DNA of 64,000 nt from Algoriphagus locisalis (lineage in GTDB: Bacteria > Bacteroidota > Bacteroidia > Cytophagales > Cyclobacteriaceae). How positions within the stretch are numbered: the stretch's first letter is position 1; every line of letters begins with the position of its first letter. Positions 23,995-34,313 of the stretch are shown piece after piece. The DNA is taken from assembly GCF_900116615.1 (NCBI RefSeq), contig NZ_FPBF01000003.1, forward strand, positions 310,001-374,000, read 5' to 3'. Made by a program: the position numbers and the translations under genes. Under the pieces are notes generated by a model. That model was not told the DNA's origin and ran no database searches. It saw only the letters and a program-made list of their open reading frames with translations.

Positions 23995-24867
23995 ATGCAT
24001 ACCATGACTGTGGAAAGAACCATCTCCATCCGAGGACTATTTCGGATCAGCAGACCTATCAATCTGCTGATGGTGGGATTCGCGCAGCTAATGACAGCCT
24101 ACTTTTTGGTGGGCACTACAAATGCTGGTTTGCCTGTTCTTCAGGATTACAAACTGTATCTGATCATTATCTCAACCTTATTGATCACTGCAGCGGGTTA
24201 CATGATCAATGATTATTACGATGTCAAAATCGACTACGTCAATCGCCCTGGAAATGTCGTGGTAGGAAAAGGAATTAAGCGCCGGGTAGTTATTTTTCTT
24301 CACACCGTGTTGAATTTCACTGCTATCGGACTTGGTTTTCTGGTGAGCCCTATATTCGCTTTAATCAATTTCCTTGCAGCTTTTCTCCTCTGGTTTTACA
24401 GCAATAATCTAAAAAGAGAACCTTTTGTAGGGAATCTTACCGTGGCTTTTCTCACGGGGTTATCCATCTATTTGATTGGTTTCTACTTTCAGAAATCCGA
24501 ACTGCTGGTTCTGACTTATGCCATCTTTGCATTTTTCCTAAATCTCATCCGTGAGATCATTAAAGATATAGAAGATAGACCGGGCGACAGGAAACACGGT
24601 TGTCGAACATTGCCAATTGTGTTGGGATTTCGTAAAACAAAAGCGGTGATTTTCCTGATTGCGGCAGTATTTGTTTGTGCGATATTGATTGTAATGTTCA
24701 AACTTGACCGCCCGATAATCTTTATTTATTTCAGTGGTCTAGGTATATTCTTTACCTATTTCATGTACAGAATTTACATAGCTGATCGCAAAGATCACTT
24801 TACACAATTGAGCACAATGGCCAAAGTGTTGATGTTGATTGGAACGCTTAGTATGGGGCTCCTTTAA
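23995..24867 (+). CDS. UbiA family prenyltransferase
   Basis: UbiA enzymes join a polyprenyl diphosphate to an acceptor inside the membrane. Both Mg-diphosphate motifs are visible: NDYYDVKIDYVNRP (Asp73, Asp76, Asp80) and DIEDRPGDRKHG (Asp191, Asp194, Asp198). The 290-residue chain has about eight to nine membrane helices. The pattern is that of Bacteroidota proteins labelled geranylgeranylglycerol-phosphate geranylgeranyltransferase-like, but quinone or heme prenylation cannot be excluded. The start could be ATG 23995 or 24004; the promoter box favours a very short or absent leader. The gene is not in an obvious operon. Confidence 0.85.
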   Translation: MHTMTVERTISIRGLFRISRPINLLMVGFAQLMTAYFLVGTTNAGLPVLQDYKLYLIIISTLLITAAGYMINDYYDVKIDYVNRPGNVVVGKGIKRRVVIFLHTVLNFTAIGLGFLVSPIFALINFLAAFLLWFYSNNLKREPFVGNLTVAFLTGLSIYLIGFYFQKSELLVLTYAIFAFFLNLIREIIKDIEDRPGDRKHGCRTLPIVLGFRKTKAVIFLIAAVFVCAILIVMFKLDRPIIFIYFSGLGIFFTYFMYRIYIADRKDHFTQLSTMAKVLMLIGTLSMGLL

Positions 24868-24945
24868 CTTCATTATTCGACATTACACGTTCATCATTTA
24901 TTATTAAAATTGAATATCGAATGATGAATAAGAAATAATGAATGA
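24868..24945. repeat. AT-rich ATTATTCGA/TCGAATGATGA tract
   Basis: This stretch after the UbiA gene contains TCATTATTCG and CGAATGATGAAT in inverted arrangement, with similar text (TATTCAGTATTCATC, GGGTATTCGATATT) at 27370-27420 and ATTCAATATTCATCC at 50110. It may form a weak stem-loop. Confidence 0.35.
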
Positions 24946-25032
24946 CCAAGTTCTTATCCTCAACCCCACTTCATTCATTGAATTTTAGCTATTCCAGCCC
25001 TTCTTGCCTATTTTCACCGAAATTTTTCAATC

Positions 25033-26115
25033 ATGCTAGATAGCAAATTACTGGTAATCAAGATCGGGTCAAATGTACTGACTCAGGAAAATGGGCTTCC
25101 TGATTTGGAGCGCATGGAAAAGCTTGTGGCACAAATCCAAGACTTGACTTCTCTGGGAAAGAAAGTAGTACTGGTCAGTTCAGGCGCGGTGGCTTTTGGA
25201 AGACAGGCAATTCCTCTTCCTGAAAAGCTCAATCCGGTTTTCAAAAAACAAATCTGGGCTTCCACAGGACAAATCCGCCTGATCAATCAGTACCAAAACT
25301 TCTTTGAAAAGCATGGGCAGGCAGTGGCCCAGATCTTAGTAACCAAGGAAGATTTTCGCGACAGAAAGCACTTTCTGAATATGAAGAACTGCTTTCAGGC
25401 GTTGCTTTCACAGGGTATTTTGCCCATCATCAATGAAAATGATACGGTCACGATCACCGAGTTGATGTTTACTGATAATGATGAACTGGCAAGTCTGACG
25501 GCTGCTATGATCAACGCGGACACGATGATGTTGCTGACAAATGTGGATGGTATTTTCACAGGAAATCCTTCTGACCCAGATTCGGAGCTAATCGAAAAAG
25601 TATCTTCAAAAATGCCTGAAGTCTCTAATTATATCTCTGCATCCAAATCCTCTTTCGGACGTGGCGGAATGCTCACCAAATATGCAATGGCAAAGAAATC
25701 AGCTGATTTAGGCATTCAAGTGATTATCGCCAATGGAAAGCGGGAAAATGTATTGGGCGAATTTGCTGACAAAAGCTTGAGATGCACATGGTTTGAACCA
25801 CAAAAAGCGAAGCATGGAGCTAAAAAATGGCTAGCACATGGAGAGCACTATTATGTAGGTGAGATCACTATAAATGAAGGTGCGAAAAGCTCGCTGACGG
25901 CTGAGGTTATCCGCAGTCTTTTGCCAATTGGAATTATTAAACTGGAAGGAGAGTTTTCCAAAGGAGATATCTTACTAATTCGCGATGAAACAGGTCACAA
26001 AATAGGCTTAGGTCGCGCAGAATATTCCTCCAAAGTCGCCAATGAACGAATCGGCCAAAAGAATCAAAAAGCACTAATACACTACGATTACCTCTATATT
26101 TTCGATCATGACTGA
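25033..26115 (+). CDS. proB: Glutamate 5-kinase
   Basis: ProB phosphorylates L-glutamate to gamma-glutamyl phosphate, the first step of proline synthesis. The amino-acid kinase domain (about residues 1-255) shows [27 protein letters not shown] and [13 protein letters not shown]-terminal PUA domain follows (about 270-358, from [19 protein letters not shown]). The 360-residue length is typical of kinases with a PUA domain. The gene overlaps proA by 8 bases, a translationally coupled pair. Feedback inhibition by proline is usual in the family but not visible here. Confidence 0.96.
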   Translation: MLDSKLLVIKIGSNVLTQENGLPDLERMEKLVAQIQDLTSLGKKVVLVSSGAVAFGRQAIPLPEKLNPVFKKQIWASTGQIRLINQYQNFFEKHGQAVAQILVTKEDFRDRKHFLNMKNCFQALLSQGILPIINENDTVTITELMFTDNDELASLTAAMINADTMMLLTNVDGIFTGNPSDPDSELIEKVSSKMPEVSNYISASKSSFGRGGMLTKYAMAKKSADLGIQVIIANGKRENVLGEFADKSLRCTWFEPQKAKHGAKKWLAHGEHYYVGEITINEGAKSSLTAEVIRSLLPIGIIKLEGEFSKGDILLIRDETGHKIGLGRAEYSSKVANERIGQKNQKALIHYDYLYIFDHD

Positions 26116-27349
26116 GTACCAATATATATTTGAAGGAGTGAAAAAAGGGTCTAGGAAACTGACTGGACTCAGCAATGAGAAGGTTAACCAAGTCTTACAC
26201 AACCTGGCAATTTCAGCCGTTGAAAACATGTACTTTTTACTGGAGGAAAACCAAAAGGATCTGGATCTTATGGATCAGGACAATCCTATGTATGATAGGT
26301 TGTTGCTTACTGAAGAACGCATTCAAAGTATCGCAGGAGAAATCATCCAAGTGAGTGCCTTGCCTAGCCCTTTGCATCATGTATTGGAAAGTAAAACCTT
26401 AGAAAATGGACTTTCACTGGAGAAAACTACCGTTCCACTTGGTGTGATTGGGATCATATATGAAGCTAGACCAAATGTAACTTTTGATGTATTTACACTA
26501 GCCTTAAAATCAGGAAACGGCTTGGTACTGAAAGGTGGTTCAGATGCTGACCACTCCAACCGCGCAATCATGAGTTTGATCCATCAGGTCTTAGAAAATA
26601 ATGAATTGCCGACAGAAGCCTTTCAACTTTTACCTGCAGATCGAGCTGCCACAAAAGCGCTCTTGGAGGCAGTTGGTTTTGTGGATGTGATCATACCGCG
26701 AGGATCTCAGGGCTTGATCAATTTCGTCAGAGATAATGCAAAAGTGCCTGTGATAGAAACTGGAGCTGGAATCGTGCATACCTATGTGGATGAATCAGCT
26801 GATTTAGAAAAAGCAAAAGAAATCATCTTCAATTCAAAGACCAGAAGACCAAGTGTATGCAATTCCTTGGATTGCTTGGTGATCCATGAATCTCATCTCA
26901 ATGTGTTGAATGAGTTAATCCAACCTATGTTGGAAAGCAAGGTTCAGGTATTTGCAGATGAGAAATCCTTTGCTGCTTTAACTTCAAATGAATTGATTTC
27001 CAAAGCAGAGGAATCGCACTTTGGGACAGAATTCCTCGGGCTGAAACTGGCTATCAAAACTGTGGCTAATCTAGACGAAGCACTAGATCATATCGCGGAA
27101 TATTCCTCGAAGCATTCTGAGGCTATTGTCGCAGAAAATCAGGAAATTATTGATCGCTTTTTACTGGAAGTAGATGCCGCTGCTGTTTATGCCAACGCAT
27201 CGACGGCTTTCACAGACGGCGCTCAGTTTGGTTTGGGAGCAGAAATAGGAATCAGTACCCAAAAACTTCACGCCCGAGGTCCAATGGCTTTGAAAGAACT
27301 TTGCAGCTATAAGTGGATCGTGAGAGGGAATGGACAAGTGAGAGAATAG
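26108..27349 (+). CDS. proA: Gamma-glutamyl phosphate reductase
   Basis: ProA reduces gamma-glutamyl phosphate with NADPH to glutamate 5-semialdehyde, which cyclises to pyrroline-5-carboxylate. The aldehyde dehydrogenase-like fold is complete (413 residues): [26 protein letters not shown], the cofactor region and [13 protein letters not shown], the catalytic cysteine region [15 protein letters not shown], and the C-terminal [29 protein letters not shown]. It overlaps proB by 8 bases, giving a proBA operon. No proC is seen in this window. Confidence 0.96.
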   Translation: MTEYQYIFEGVKKGSRKLTGLSNEKVNQVLHNLAISAVENMYFLLEENQKDLDLMDQDNPMYDRLLLTEERIQSIAGEIIQVSALPSPLHHVLESKTLENGLSLEKTTVPLGVIGIIYEARPNVTFDVFTLALKSGNGLVLKGGSDADHSNRAIMSLIHQVLENNELPTEAFQLLPADRAATKALLEAVGFVDVIIPRGSQGLINFVRDNAKVPVIETGAGIVHTYVDESADLEKAKEIIFNSKTRRPSVCNSLDCLVIHESHLNVLNELIQPMLESKVQVFADEKSFAALTSNELISKAEESHFGTEFLGLKLAIKTVANLDEALDHIAEYSSKHSEAIVAENQEIIDRFLLEVDAAAVYANASTAFTDGAQFGLGAEIGISTQKLHARGPMALKELCSYKWIVRGNGQVRE

Positions 27350-27442
27350 TTTTCAATGGTCAGTATTAAGTGGACTTCAGTATTCAGTATTCATCATTGG
27401 GTATTCGATATTGGAGGATTTGAAAATTGAAAAATTGGAAGA

Positions 27443-27528
27443 TTGTCTTGAGTCCAAGACAATTTCTATCTCCGGTTGTCTTGAAGTCAAGACAATTTAT
27501 CTATATATTTGTCTTGACTTCAAGACAA
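27443..27528. repeat. Three 20-bp palindromes at exact 33-bp spacing before the AAA ATPase gene
   Basis: TTGTCTTGAGTCCAAGACAA (27443-27462), TTGTCTTGAAGTCAAGACAA (27476-27495) and TTGTCTTGACTTCAAGACAA (27509-27528) share perfect 8-bp arms around a variable 4-base centre. Start-to-start spacing is 33 bp both times, about three helical turns, so bound dimers would lie on one face. The last copy ends 4 bases before the start codon at 27533. They look like an operator array, or mRNA hairpins that mask the start. Confidence 0.85.
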
Positions 27529-27532
27529 TATC

Positions 27533-28729
27533 ATGGAAGAGCTCTTTTTATTCCAACATAATTTAGTATCGCAAACATCCCTAGAATGGAAGAGATACTT
27601 ATTTTCAAACCTCAAAACAGATGAAAAATTACTGGGGCTGAAGGGAATTCGAGGAGTTGGAAAAACCACCTTACTTCTTCAATATTTAATTTCTTCTCCA
27701 CAACCTACTAGCCAAAAGCTGTATGTTACAGCAGACCACCCCTATTTTTATCAAAACACTCTTTTTGATCTCGCTTCACAGTTTTATTTAGCTTCAGGAA
27801 GACTACTATTGATAGATGAAGTACATAAATATAAAAACTGGTCAAGGGAGTTAAAGCTCATTTACGATGGATTTCCAAATCTAAAAGTGATTTTCACCAG
27901 TTCATCTGCTTTGGATTTGTACCGAGGTGAATCGGATTTGAGCAGAAGATTGATTACACAAAACCTAGACGGGCTGTCTTTTAGAGAATTTTTGGTTTTG
28001 ACCCAAAACTTGGAATTACCTAAGTTTTCATTTGGAGAGGTGATCGAAAATCACTTAGAAATCTCCTCAACTCTTATTGATAAATTCCAAGTTACTTCGA
28101 GTTTCAAAAACTATCTCAATTATGGATATTTCCCGATAGTCAATCAAATATCACCTGAAGGTGTAAATACAAGGATTTTTCAGATAATAAATACCGTGCT
28201 GGAAAGTGACTTGGCTTTTGCCAAAGAATATTCATCATCTAACATTACTAAAATCAAAAAACTCCTGGGAGTAATCTCAGTTTCTGTACCTTTTGAACCT
28301 AACATTTCAAAAATTGCAGAAAAACTAGGGTTAGGTAGAACAACTGTTTATTCGTTTCTGGCTCATTTGCAAGATGCGAAAGTCATTCGAATGATAAACA
28401 AACCAAATCGAGGAATAAACTATCTGCAAAAGCCCGATAAAATTTATTTTGAAAACACGAATTTTGCGTATGCTTTGCAGCCACAACCTAATTTAGGCAC
28501 TATCAGAGAAACTTTTTTTGCAAATCAATTATCAAATTCTGGACATGAACTGCAGCTAGCTATGAAAGGAGACTTTCTTATAGATGAAAACTGGACAGTA
28601 GAAATCGGTGGAAAATCAAAAAGCGGAGACCAAATCAAAGATTTAGAAAATAGTTTTTTAGCTCTGGATGAAATGGAAATTGGATTTGGAAGAAAAATCC
28701 CGTTATGGTTATTCGGGTTTTTATATTGA
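27533..28729 (+). CDS. AAA family ATPase with DUF4143-like C-terminal region
   Basis: The 398-residue protein has an AAA_14-type ATPase domain: Walker A GIRGVGKTT (residues 38-46), Walker B LLLIDE (91-96) and sensor-like FTSSSALDL. The C-terminal half (about 195-398) has a winged-helix section (ISKIAEKLGLGRTTVYSFLAHLQDAKVIRMI) and a terminal part (FFANQL ... GDFLIDENWTVEIGGKSKSGDQI, shortened here) with the nuclease-like strand pattern of DUF4143. The biological role of these proteins is not established. The gene is single, preceded by three phased palindromes that probably control it, and differs from its neighbours by an Asn/Phe-rich composition, compatible with horizontal spread. Confidence 0.87.
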   Translation: MEELFLFQHNLVSQTSLEWKRYLFSNLKTDEKLLGLKGIRGVGKTTLLLQYLISSPQPTSQKLYVTADHPYFYQNTLFDLASQFYLASGRLLLIDEVHKYKNWSRELKLIYDGFPNLKVIFTSSSALDLYRGESDLSRRLITQNLDGLSFREFLVLTQNLELPKFSFGEVIENHLEISSTLIDKFQVTSSFKNYLNYGYFPIVNQISPEGVNTRIFQIINTVLESDLAFAKEYSSSNITKIKKLLGVISVSVPFEPNISKIAEKLGLGRTTVYSFLAHLQDAKVIRMINKPNRGINYLQKPDKIYFENTNFAYALQPQPNLGTIRETFFANQLSNSGHELQLAMKGDFLIDENWTVEIGGKSKSGDQIKDLENSFLALDEMEIGFGRKIPLWLFGFLY

Positions 28730-28916
28730 AAATAGCTGAACGTTGAAATGACAATTTCCGCGAAAATCACAAAAGCCAGAAATCATCAGAAAGACTGAGA
28801 CTATACATTTAACTAAATTATTAAAGACTGCAAAAACCTCGAATATTTAGAAAATCTTTTAGCTGCGCCTCACGTACAGCTGTCGGGAGCGCCGTCGCGA
28901 GAAACAGAAACACCAA

Positions 28917-28949
28917 AACCTTTGAGGTTCGAAAAAAACCTCAAAGGTT
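28917..28949. repeat. Perfect 13-bp inverted repeat (AACCTTTGAGGTT) hairpin
   Basis: AACCTTTGAGGTT (28917-28929) and AACCTCAAAGGTT (28937-28949) pair perfectly around a 7-base loop CGAAAAA. No T run follows on the plus strand, so it is not a standard terminator. It lies about 60 bases before purN, in a 280-bp gap that otherwise shows only a GC-rich patch (28862-28902). Confidence 0.6.
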
Positions 28950-29009
28950 ACCCTGCCCTACAGGAGATTTCCCTTAATTTCGCAACAACCTACCAAAATC
29001 AATACTACC

Positions 29010-29567
29010 TTGAAACGTCTCGCAATCTTAGCCTCCGGATCTGGCAGCAACGCCGAAAAGATCATGGAACATTTCCAGAATTCAGAAATAGCCGAAATTG
29101 CATTAGTAGCTTCCAATAAGGCTGATGCTTTTGTGTTGGAGAGAGCCAAGAAATTCGACGTTCCGACTTTTACTTTTTCCAGAAAAGAAATGGATGCTGG
29201 TGTTTTACTTCAAAAATTGCAGCAAGAAAATATAGACTGGGTGATTCTGGCTGGCTTTTTACTGAAAATCCCAGTTGAATTGACTAGAGCTTTTCCAGAT
29301 CGAATGGTGAATATTCATCCAGCTCTTTTGCCTAAATATGGAGGAAAAGGAATGTACGGAAGCTTCGTTCATGAAGCAGTAAAAGCTGCGGGTGAAGCAG
29401 AAACCGGCATTACTATTCACTTGGTCAATGAAAATTACGACGAAGGAAGAATAGTTTTCCAAGCCTCCACCCCACTCACTTCAGATGACACGCCAGATTC
29501 CATCGCCGAGAAAGTGCACGCCTTAGAGCACAAGCACTTTCCTGAGGTGATTGAGGGGCTATTATAG
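29010..29567 (+). CDS. purN: Phosphoribosylglycinamide formyltransferase
   Basis: PurN transfers a formyl group from 10-formyl-tetrahydrofolate to GAR in purine synthesis. The family landmarks are complete: LAILASGSGSNAEKIM, the WVILAGFLLKIP strand, the catalytic region NIHPALLPKYGGKGMYG and GITIHLVNENYDEGRIVFQ with the essential Asp. The 185-residue length is standard. The start is a TTG at 29010, the only start that keeps the MKRLAILASGSGSN N-terminus; no in-frame ATG exists before the nucleotide-binding loop. It stands apart from purH, which is 20 kb away. Confidence 0.95.
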   Translation: MKRLAILASGSGSNAEKIMEHFQNSEIAEIALVASNKADAFVLERAKKFDVPTFTFSRKEMDAGVLLQKLQQENIDWVILAGFLLKIPVELTRAFPDRMVNIHPALLPKYGGKGMYGSFVHEAVKAAGEAETGITIHLVNENYDEGRIVFQASTPLTSDDTPDSIAEKVHALEHKHFPEVIEGLL

Positions 29568-29668
29568 ATTCAATTTTCGGTTTCATCCTATAGCGTCACT
29601 TTAGGGATATCAAAAACAGAGTGCCGCCCTCCTTCCTAGTTCGCAATAACGAAATCATAAATCCGAAA

Positions 29669-29950
29669 TCAGCGGACTTGCATCCACTTCTTACTCTCCC
29701 GATCCACAAAGGTGATCGGAACAAATTTATCCGTAGGTGCTCCAATGTAATACACAGTCCAATTTGGATCGTGTTTAGTCAGCATTTCGGAGATGCAGTC
29801 TGCGCGATGCGCCGTGGGATTCTGACAGTCATCCCAATAAAATAACTCCACTTTGTAATGAAGCGACTTCACCTCATTGTTGATGATAACTTGAATGTCA
29901 ATATTCTGCTTGCCTGGCAAGTTCGGAATAGGAATGGCAATGTGACTCAT
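29669..29950 (-). CDS. Small hypothetical protein
   Basis: A 93-residue soluble protein without signal peptide or membrane segment. It has a first beta-rich half (IDIQVIINNEVKSLHYKVELFYWDD) and a second half with two Cys, His and Arg (CQNPTAHRADCISEML) and WTVYYIGAP. I do not recognise the family. The reading frame has clean codon use and sits alone between purN (convergent) and the permease operon upstream on the same strand, 172 bases away. It could be the last gene of the permease transcript, but the gap makes this doubtful. Confidence 0.6.
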   Translation of the reverse strand: MSHIAIPIPNLPGKQNIDIQVIINNEVKSLHYKVELFYWDDCQNPTAHRADCISEMLTKHDPNWTVYYIGAPTDKFVPITFVDRESKKWMQVR

Positions 29951-30122
29951 GGGTTTAGATGTTTTAGTGTGTACTTATTGATGCATGTATTGTGGGTTGG
30001 TTTACTTTAAACTTTTTAATCTGATATTCTAATTGTGATGAAATTGAAATCCTTCATCGTGACACTAGGTTCTTGACTCTAGGCTCTAAAATCTTAGTAC
30101 TTATGTCTTGCTACTAGCTACT

Positions 30123-32531
30123 CTACTCACTCTTCAAACTCTTCACCGGATTCCTCAGCGCCGCTTTGAAAGCTTGAGAACTTACAGTCGCCAAAGCAAT
30201 TAGGATAGCAACTAGTCCTGAGAGGGCAAAAACCCACCATTCAATATCGATTCTATAAGCAAAATCCTGAATCCATTGATTTACCACATACCAGGAAACC
30301 GGAACAGCAATTACAATCGCAACCAATACCAGTTTGATAAAATCCTTGGAAAGTATGGCGACAACCGTGGTTACGGAAGCACCCAAAACCTTTCTGATGC
30401 CTATTTCTTTAACCCGCTGCTCCAAGGTGAATGAGACCAATCCAAAAAGCCCCAAACAGGAAATCAAGATGGAAAGCCCCGTAAGCATGCCCACAATAGC
30501 ATTTACAGTTTGGTCAGCTCTATACAATTCTGTAAAGTGATCGTCCAAAAACTGATATTCAAATTCCCGTTCAGGGATCTGGGTATTCCAGATAGACTCT
30601 ATTTGAGCTAGAGCTTCAGGAACATTTTCACCGCTTATTTTCACAGACAATTCTTCAAATCCCCAATTGCGCTGATTGAATATGGTCAGTGTTTCAATTT
30701 TATGATGTAGAGAATTAAAATTGAAATCCTTCACAATTCCCACCAATCTTCCGGCAGAGTCCATTCCGCTGAATCCAAATTGAGAACCAATCAATGACTC
30801 GATATCTCTGTTTTCTCCATCCTTTAAGATAAGTTCCTTGGCAAGGGATTCATTGATCAGGTAGGTATTTCCGTTGTCCCCTTCACTATCATTGATGTTT
30901 CTCCCTGCTATCAAATCAATCTGGTAAACATCCAAAAAATCAGGATCTACTACCACTTGGGAGGTAGCCAAATTAATAGCTGGACCTGCTCCATGAAAAG
31001 TAATTCCAGTCTGATGAAGATTATTGCCAAGTCTCTGTCCAGACGCAGAGACTTCCTGCACTTGAGAGCTACCAAGCAATGCCTGCTTTAGCGTCTCATA
31101 TCGATCTGTATATCGCTGACCAAATGGAATTGTGATTACTTGCTCGTGGGAAAACCCAAGATCTTTTTCCTGCATGAACCTCACTTGACGAGAGGCAAAT
31201 AAGGTAGAGATAATCAGGAAAATAGCACAGCTAAACTGTACCACAACCAATACATTCCTAAAATCAGCCTTCCTTTTTCCAGTGACTGGAGAGCCTTTCA
31301 AAACCTTTACCGGGTTAAAACTGGATAAATAAAGCGCAGGATATAAACCGGAAAGTATGCCTACTATCACAGCTCCAAAAAACATTGAAACTAGGAAAAG
31401 AGGATTACTGAATAATGGAAACTCTAGCTGCCGCTGACTGAACTCGTTCAAAAATGGCAGAGCCAGAAAAACGAAAATCACCGCCAGCACCATCGCCATC
31501 AAACTAATTAGAATGGATTCGCCAATAAATTGTAAGTACAACTGGGATTTGGAAGCTCCGGAAGCTTTTCTCACACCAATCTCCATGGCACGGCTTACTG
31601 ATTTGGCAGATGATAGATTCACAAAATTGATTCCTGCGATAAAAAGCACGATCAATGCGATGTAGAAAAATATCCTAGTGTAAGCTCCGTCAAATTTTTG
31701 ATAATTGATGTAATCGTGAGTGATATCTGTAGAGCCGGCATGCACTTCACTTAATGGCTGAAGAAAAAGCTCATACCCTCCTGCTCCTTCTTCACCCATA
31801 TGAGAAACTAGAAACGCCGGGAATTTTGATTCCATTGCCTCAATATCTGCTTCTTCTCCTAGTTCGAGATAAGTTGTCAGCCAATTCCCACCCCAGTTCT
31901 CCATGGCTTGAGGACCTACATAGCTACTGAAAGAAGTAAGTCCTTCAAATCTCAAATGGGAATTTTCAGGGATATTTTCCAATACAGCAGTTACCGTATA
32001 TGAGATAGTGTCTTGGTCAGAAAGTGTGAGGGTTTTACCCAAAGGAGATTCTTCACCAAATATCTTCTCAGCACTTTTCTCAGTCAAAACAAGGCTGTAA
32101 GGCTCAGTCAAAGCTGTGGCTCGGTTACCTTCTACAAGTTTGAAGTCAAAAATCTGAAAAAAGGAAGAATCTGCCCATATGGTTTCTGAGAGAATAGCTT
32201 CTTTTTCTTGATTCTTAAACCTCAATTCTCCTCCTGGCCTTACCCTAGTGAAGTTCATAATTTCAGGAAACTCATCTAGAAGAGTCGGCCCCATAGGATA
32301 CATGGACAAAGCGACTTTTTGTGGAGCCACCATCCCTTCCCAATTCTGCACCACATCCAGTCGATAAATGTTTTTAGTGTGAATACTATCAAAATCCCGC
32401 TCATAATTCACAAAAAGCAGGATCATAATGCAAACCGCCATACCTATGGACAGTCCTGCAATATTCAGAAAAGAGAAGAGCTTGTTCTTCCTGATATTTC
32501 TGAAGGCGATTTTAAGATAGTTTTTCAGCAT
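30123..32531 (-). CDS. FtsX/MacB-type ABC transporter permease
   Basis: An 802-residue permease with two halves, each a MacB-type periplasmic core domain followed by an FtsX domain. Membrane helices lie near residues 20-42, 285-310, 335-360 and 380-405, and again at 425-445, 680-705, 730-755 and 765-785. The N-terminus MLKNYLKIAFRNIRKNKLFSFLNI and the conserved FVNLSSAKSVSRAMEIGVRKASGA are typical. It is the third of three tandem paralogues on the minus strand and ends in NPVKSLKSE. No ATPase is encoded nearby. Such Bacteroidota permeases probably work with a shared LolD/MacB-like ATPase in peptide or lipoprotein export or envelope stress. Confidence 0.92.
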   Translation of the reverse strand: MLKNYLKIAFRNIRKNKLFSFLNIAGLSIGMAVCIMILLFVNYERDFDSIHTKNIYRLDVVQNWEGMVAPQKVALSMYPMGPTLLDEFPEIMNFTRVRPGGELRFKNQEKEAILSETIWADSSFFQIFDFKLVEGNRATALTEPYSLVLTEKSAEKIFGEESPLGKTLTLSDQDTISYTVTAVLENIPENSHLRFEGLTSFSSYVGPQAMENWGGNWLTTYLELGEEADIEAMESKFPAFLVSHMGEEGAGGYELFLQPLSEVHAGSTDITHDYINYQKFDGAYTRIFFYIALIVLFIAGINFVNLSSAKSVSRAMEIGVRKASGASKSQLYLQFIGESILISLMAMVLAVIFVFLALPFLNEFSQRQLEFPLFSNPLFLVSMFFGAVIVGILSGLYPALYLSSFNPVKVLKGSPVTGKRKADFRNVLVVVQFSCAIFLIISTLFASRQVRFMQEKDLGFSHEQVITIPFGQRYTDRYETLKQALLGSSQVQEVSASGQRLGNNLHQTGITFHGAGPAINLATSQVVVDPDFLDVYQIDLIAGRNINDSEGDNGNTYLINESLAKELILKDGENRDIESLIGSQFGFSGMDSAGRLVGIVKDFNFNSLHHKIETLTIFNQRNWGFEELSVKISGENVPEALAQIESIWNTQIPEREFEYQFLDDHFTELYRADQTVNAIVGMLTGLSILISCLGLFGLVSFTLEQRVKEIGIRKVLGASVTTVVAILSKDFIKLVLVAIVIAVPVSWYVVNQWIQDFAYRIDIEWWVFALSGLVAILIALATVSSQAFKAALRNPVKSLKSE

Positions 32532-32708
32532 TTGTTCTAAGATTGGAAGAATATAAAATTGGAAGATCGGAATATTTTGGGTTCAAAGGTTGGAAAGTAA
32601 TAAAGTTGTAAAGTGTGTCAGATTATTACCGGGATCGAAGTTTTGAACCTAGGTTCTTGATTCTTGGCTCTTAATCATGATACTTTGTACTTGATACTTT
32701 ATACTTTC

Positions 32709-34313
32709 TTACTCGCTTTTCAAACTCTTCACCGGATTCAGCATAGCAGCTTTAATTGCTTGGAAACTGATTGTAACTAAAGCCACAATAACAGCCAAAA
32801 GTCCTGAAACCAAGAAAACCCACCAATGAACAGGAACCTGATAAGCAAATCCTTCCAGCCACTTATTCATGGCAAACCATGCAACAGGAGTAGCGACCAG
32901 AATCGCTATCAAAACCAATTTGATAAAGTCTTTGGATAGTAATCCTACTATGTTGCCGATATTTGCACCTAATACCTTTCTGATTCCGATTTCTTTGGTT
33001 CTCTGCTCTGCAGTGTAAGTAGCCAAGCCTAGCAAACCCAAACAGGCTATCAAAATCGCCAAGACTGAGAACGTGGTAAAGATCTGTCTGAACCTGAAAT
33101 CTGATTCATATTGCTTGTTAAAATCAGCATCGAGAAAACTATACAGAAAAGGTCTGTGAGGTGCAATTCGGCTCCAAACCTGCTCTATCTGGTCAATTGT
33201 CGCAGGAAGATTTTCTCCAGTCACTTTCAATGACATATACCGACTTGCATACGCTTCAAATGGCAAGGTCAAAGGTTCGATAGTACGGTGTAGGGAGATG
33301 TAATTGAAATCCTTCACTACTCCAATCACTTCGCCCTCCCTGCCCCACTGGGAAAACTTTTTTCCTATAATATCCGCTGGATTTGCATAGCCGTATTGTC
33401 TTGCGGCGGCTTCATTCATGACCAAAGCAGCACTGGAATCTGATGGGTAATCTCTGGAATAAGATCTCCCTGCGACTAATTCTAGACTGTAATGATCTAT
33501 AAAATCGATCCCAACCTGGAAAATAGGCTGCCCTTCTTGAATCATTTCTCCCTCAGGATTTTCAATGGAGGTTCCTGCATTTGGAAAATAGCTACCCGGT
33601 ACGCTACGCGAAAAAGCGGCTGATGTCACAGATGGAATGTTTTCCATCTCTGTTTTCAAAGCAGAAGAAACCCTGTTTACATCCTCGTCATAATTGTAAT
33701 CCAACACCAGCATTTGCTCCTTGTCAAATCCCATTTCCTTATCAAGAATATGGCTCATCTGAGAGTAAACTATGAATGTCCCTGCAATTAGGGCAATGGA
33801 AAGACTGAACTGAAACACCACCAATCCCTTTCGAAGATTAACTCCCCTTGCATCGGATTTATTAATTCCTTTTAAGATCATGACCGGGCGAAAACTCGAA
33901 AGTATCAATGCAGGATAAGAACCAGCTAGTAAGCCAACCAGAACAACTATTCCCAAAAAGAAAGGAATTGTCTGCCAATTGATAATCTGGTTGACCACCA
34001 ATACTTTTCCAGTAAGACTATTCATTAGGGGAAGAGAAACAGTCACTAAGAAAATTGCCACAATTCCGGAAAGAAGTACGATAATCAGGGATTCCCCTAA
34101 AAACTGAAAAATTAAACTGCTTTTATCTGCGCCAATAGATTTCCGAATTCCCACCTCCTTCGCTCGCTCCATAGATCTGGCCGTAGAAAGATTCATAAAG
34201 TTGATAATCGCAATCCCTAGGATAAATAGACCTATAATAGAAAACACATAGATATTGGCTAGTGAACCAGTTTCTCCTGGCTGACGGTCAGCAGAAGTTC
34301 GGAGATAAACATC
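32709..34313 (-). pseudogene. 3' part of an FtsX/MacB-type permease cut by an in-frame stop
   Basis: This reading frame continues, without frameshift, the permease that starts at 35132. The codons after the TAG at 34314-34316 read DVYLRTSADRQPGE and then the membrane helix IYVFSIIGLFILGIAIINFMNLSTARSMERAKEVGIRK, as in the paralogues on both sides. It keeps the first FtsX domain, the second periplasmic domain and the last FtsX domain, ending NPVKSLKSE. An internal ATG at 34247 would allow a 512-residue product that starts within a membrane helix. The rest of the frame is intact, which suggests a recent nonsense mutation, a sequencing error, or read-through. Confidence 0.8.

Noticed and set aside
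27443..27528. Possible CRISPR mini-array
   Set aside because: The repeats are 20 bp and the spacers only 13 bp, there are just three units, and no cas gene is near; the position against a start codon fits an operator array better.
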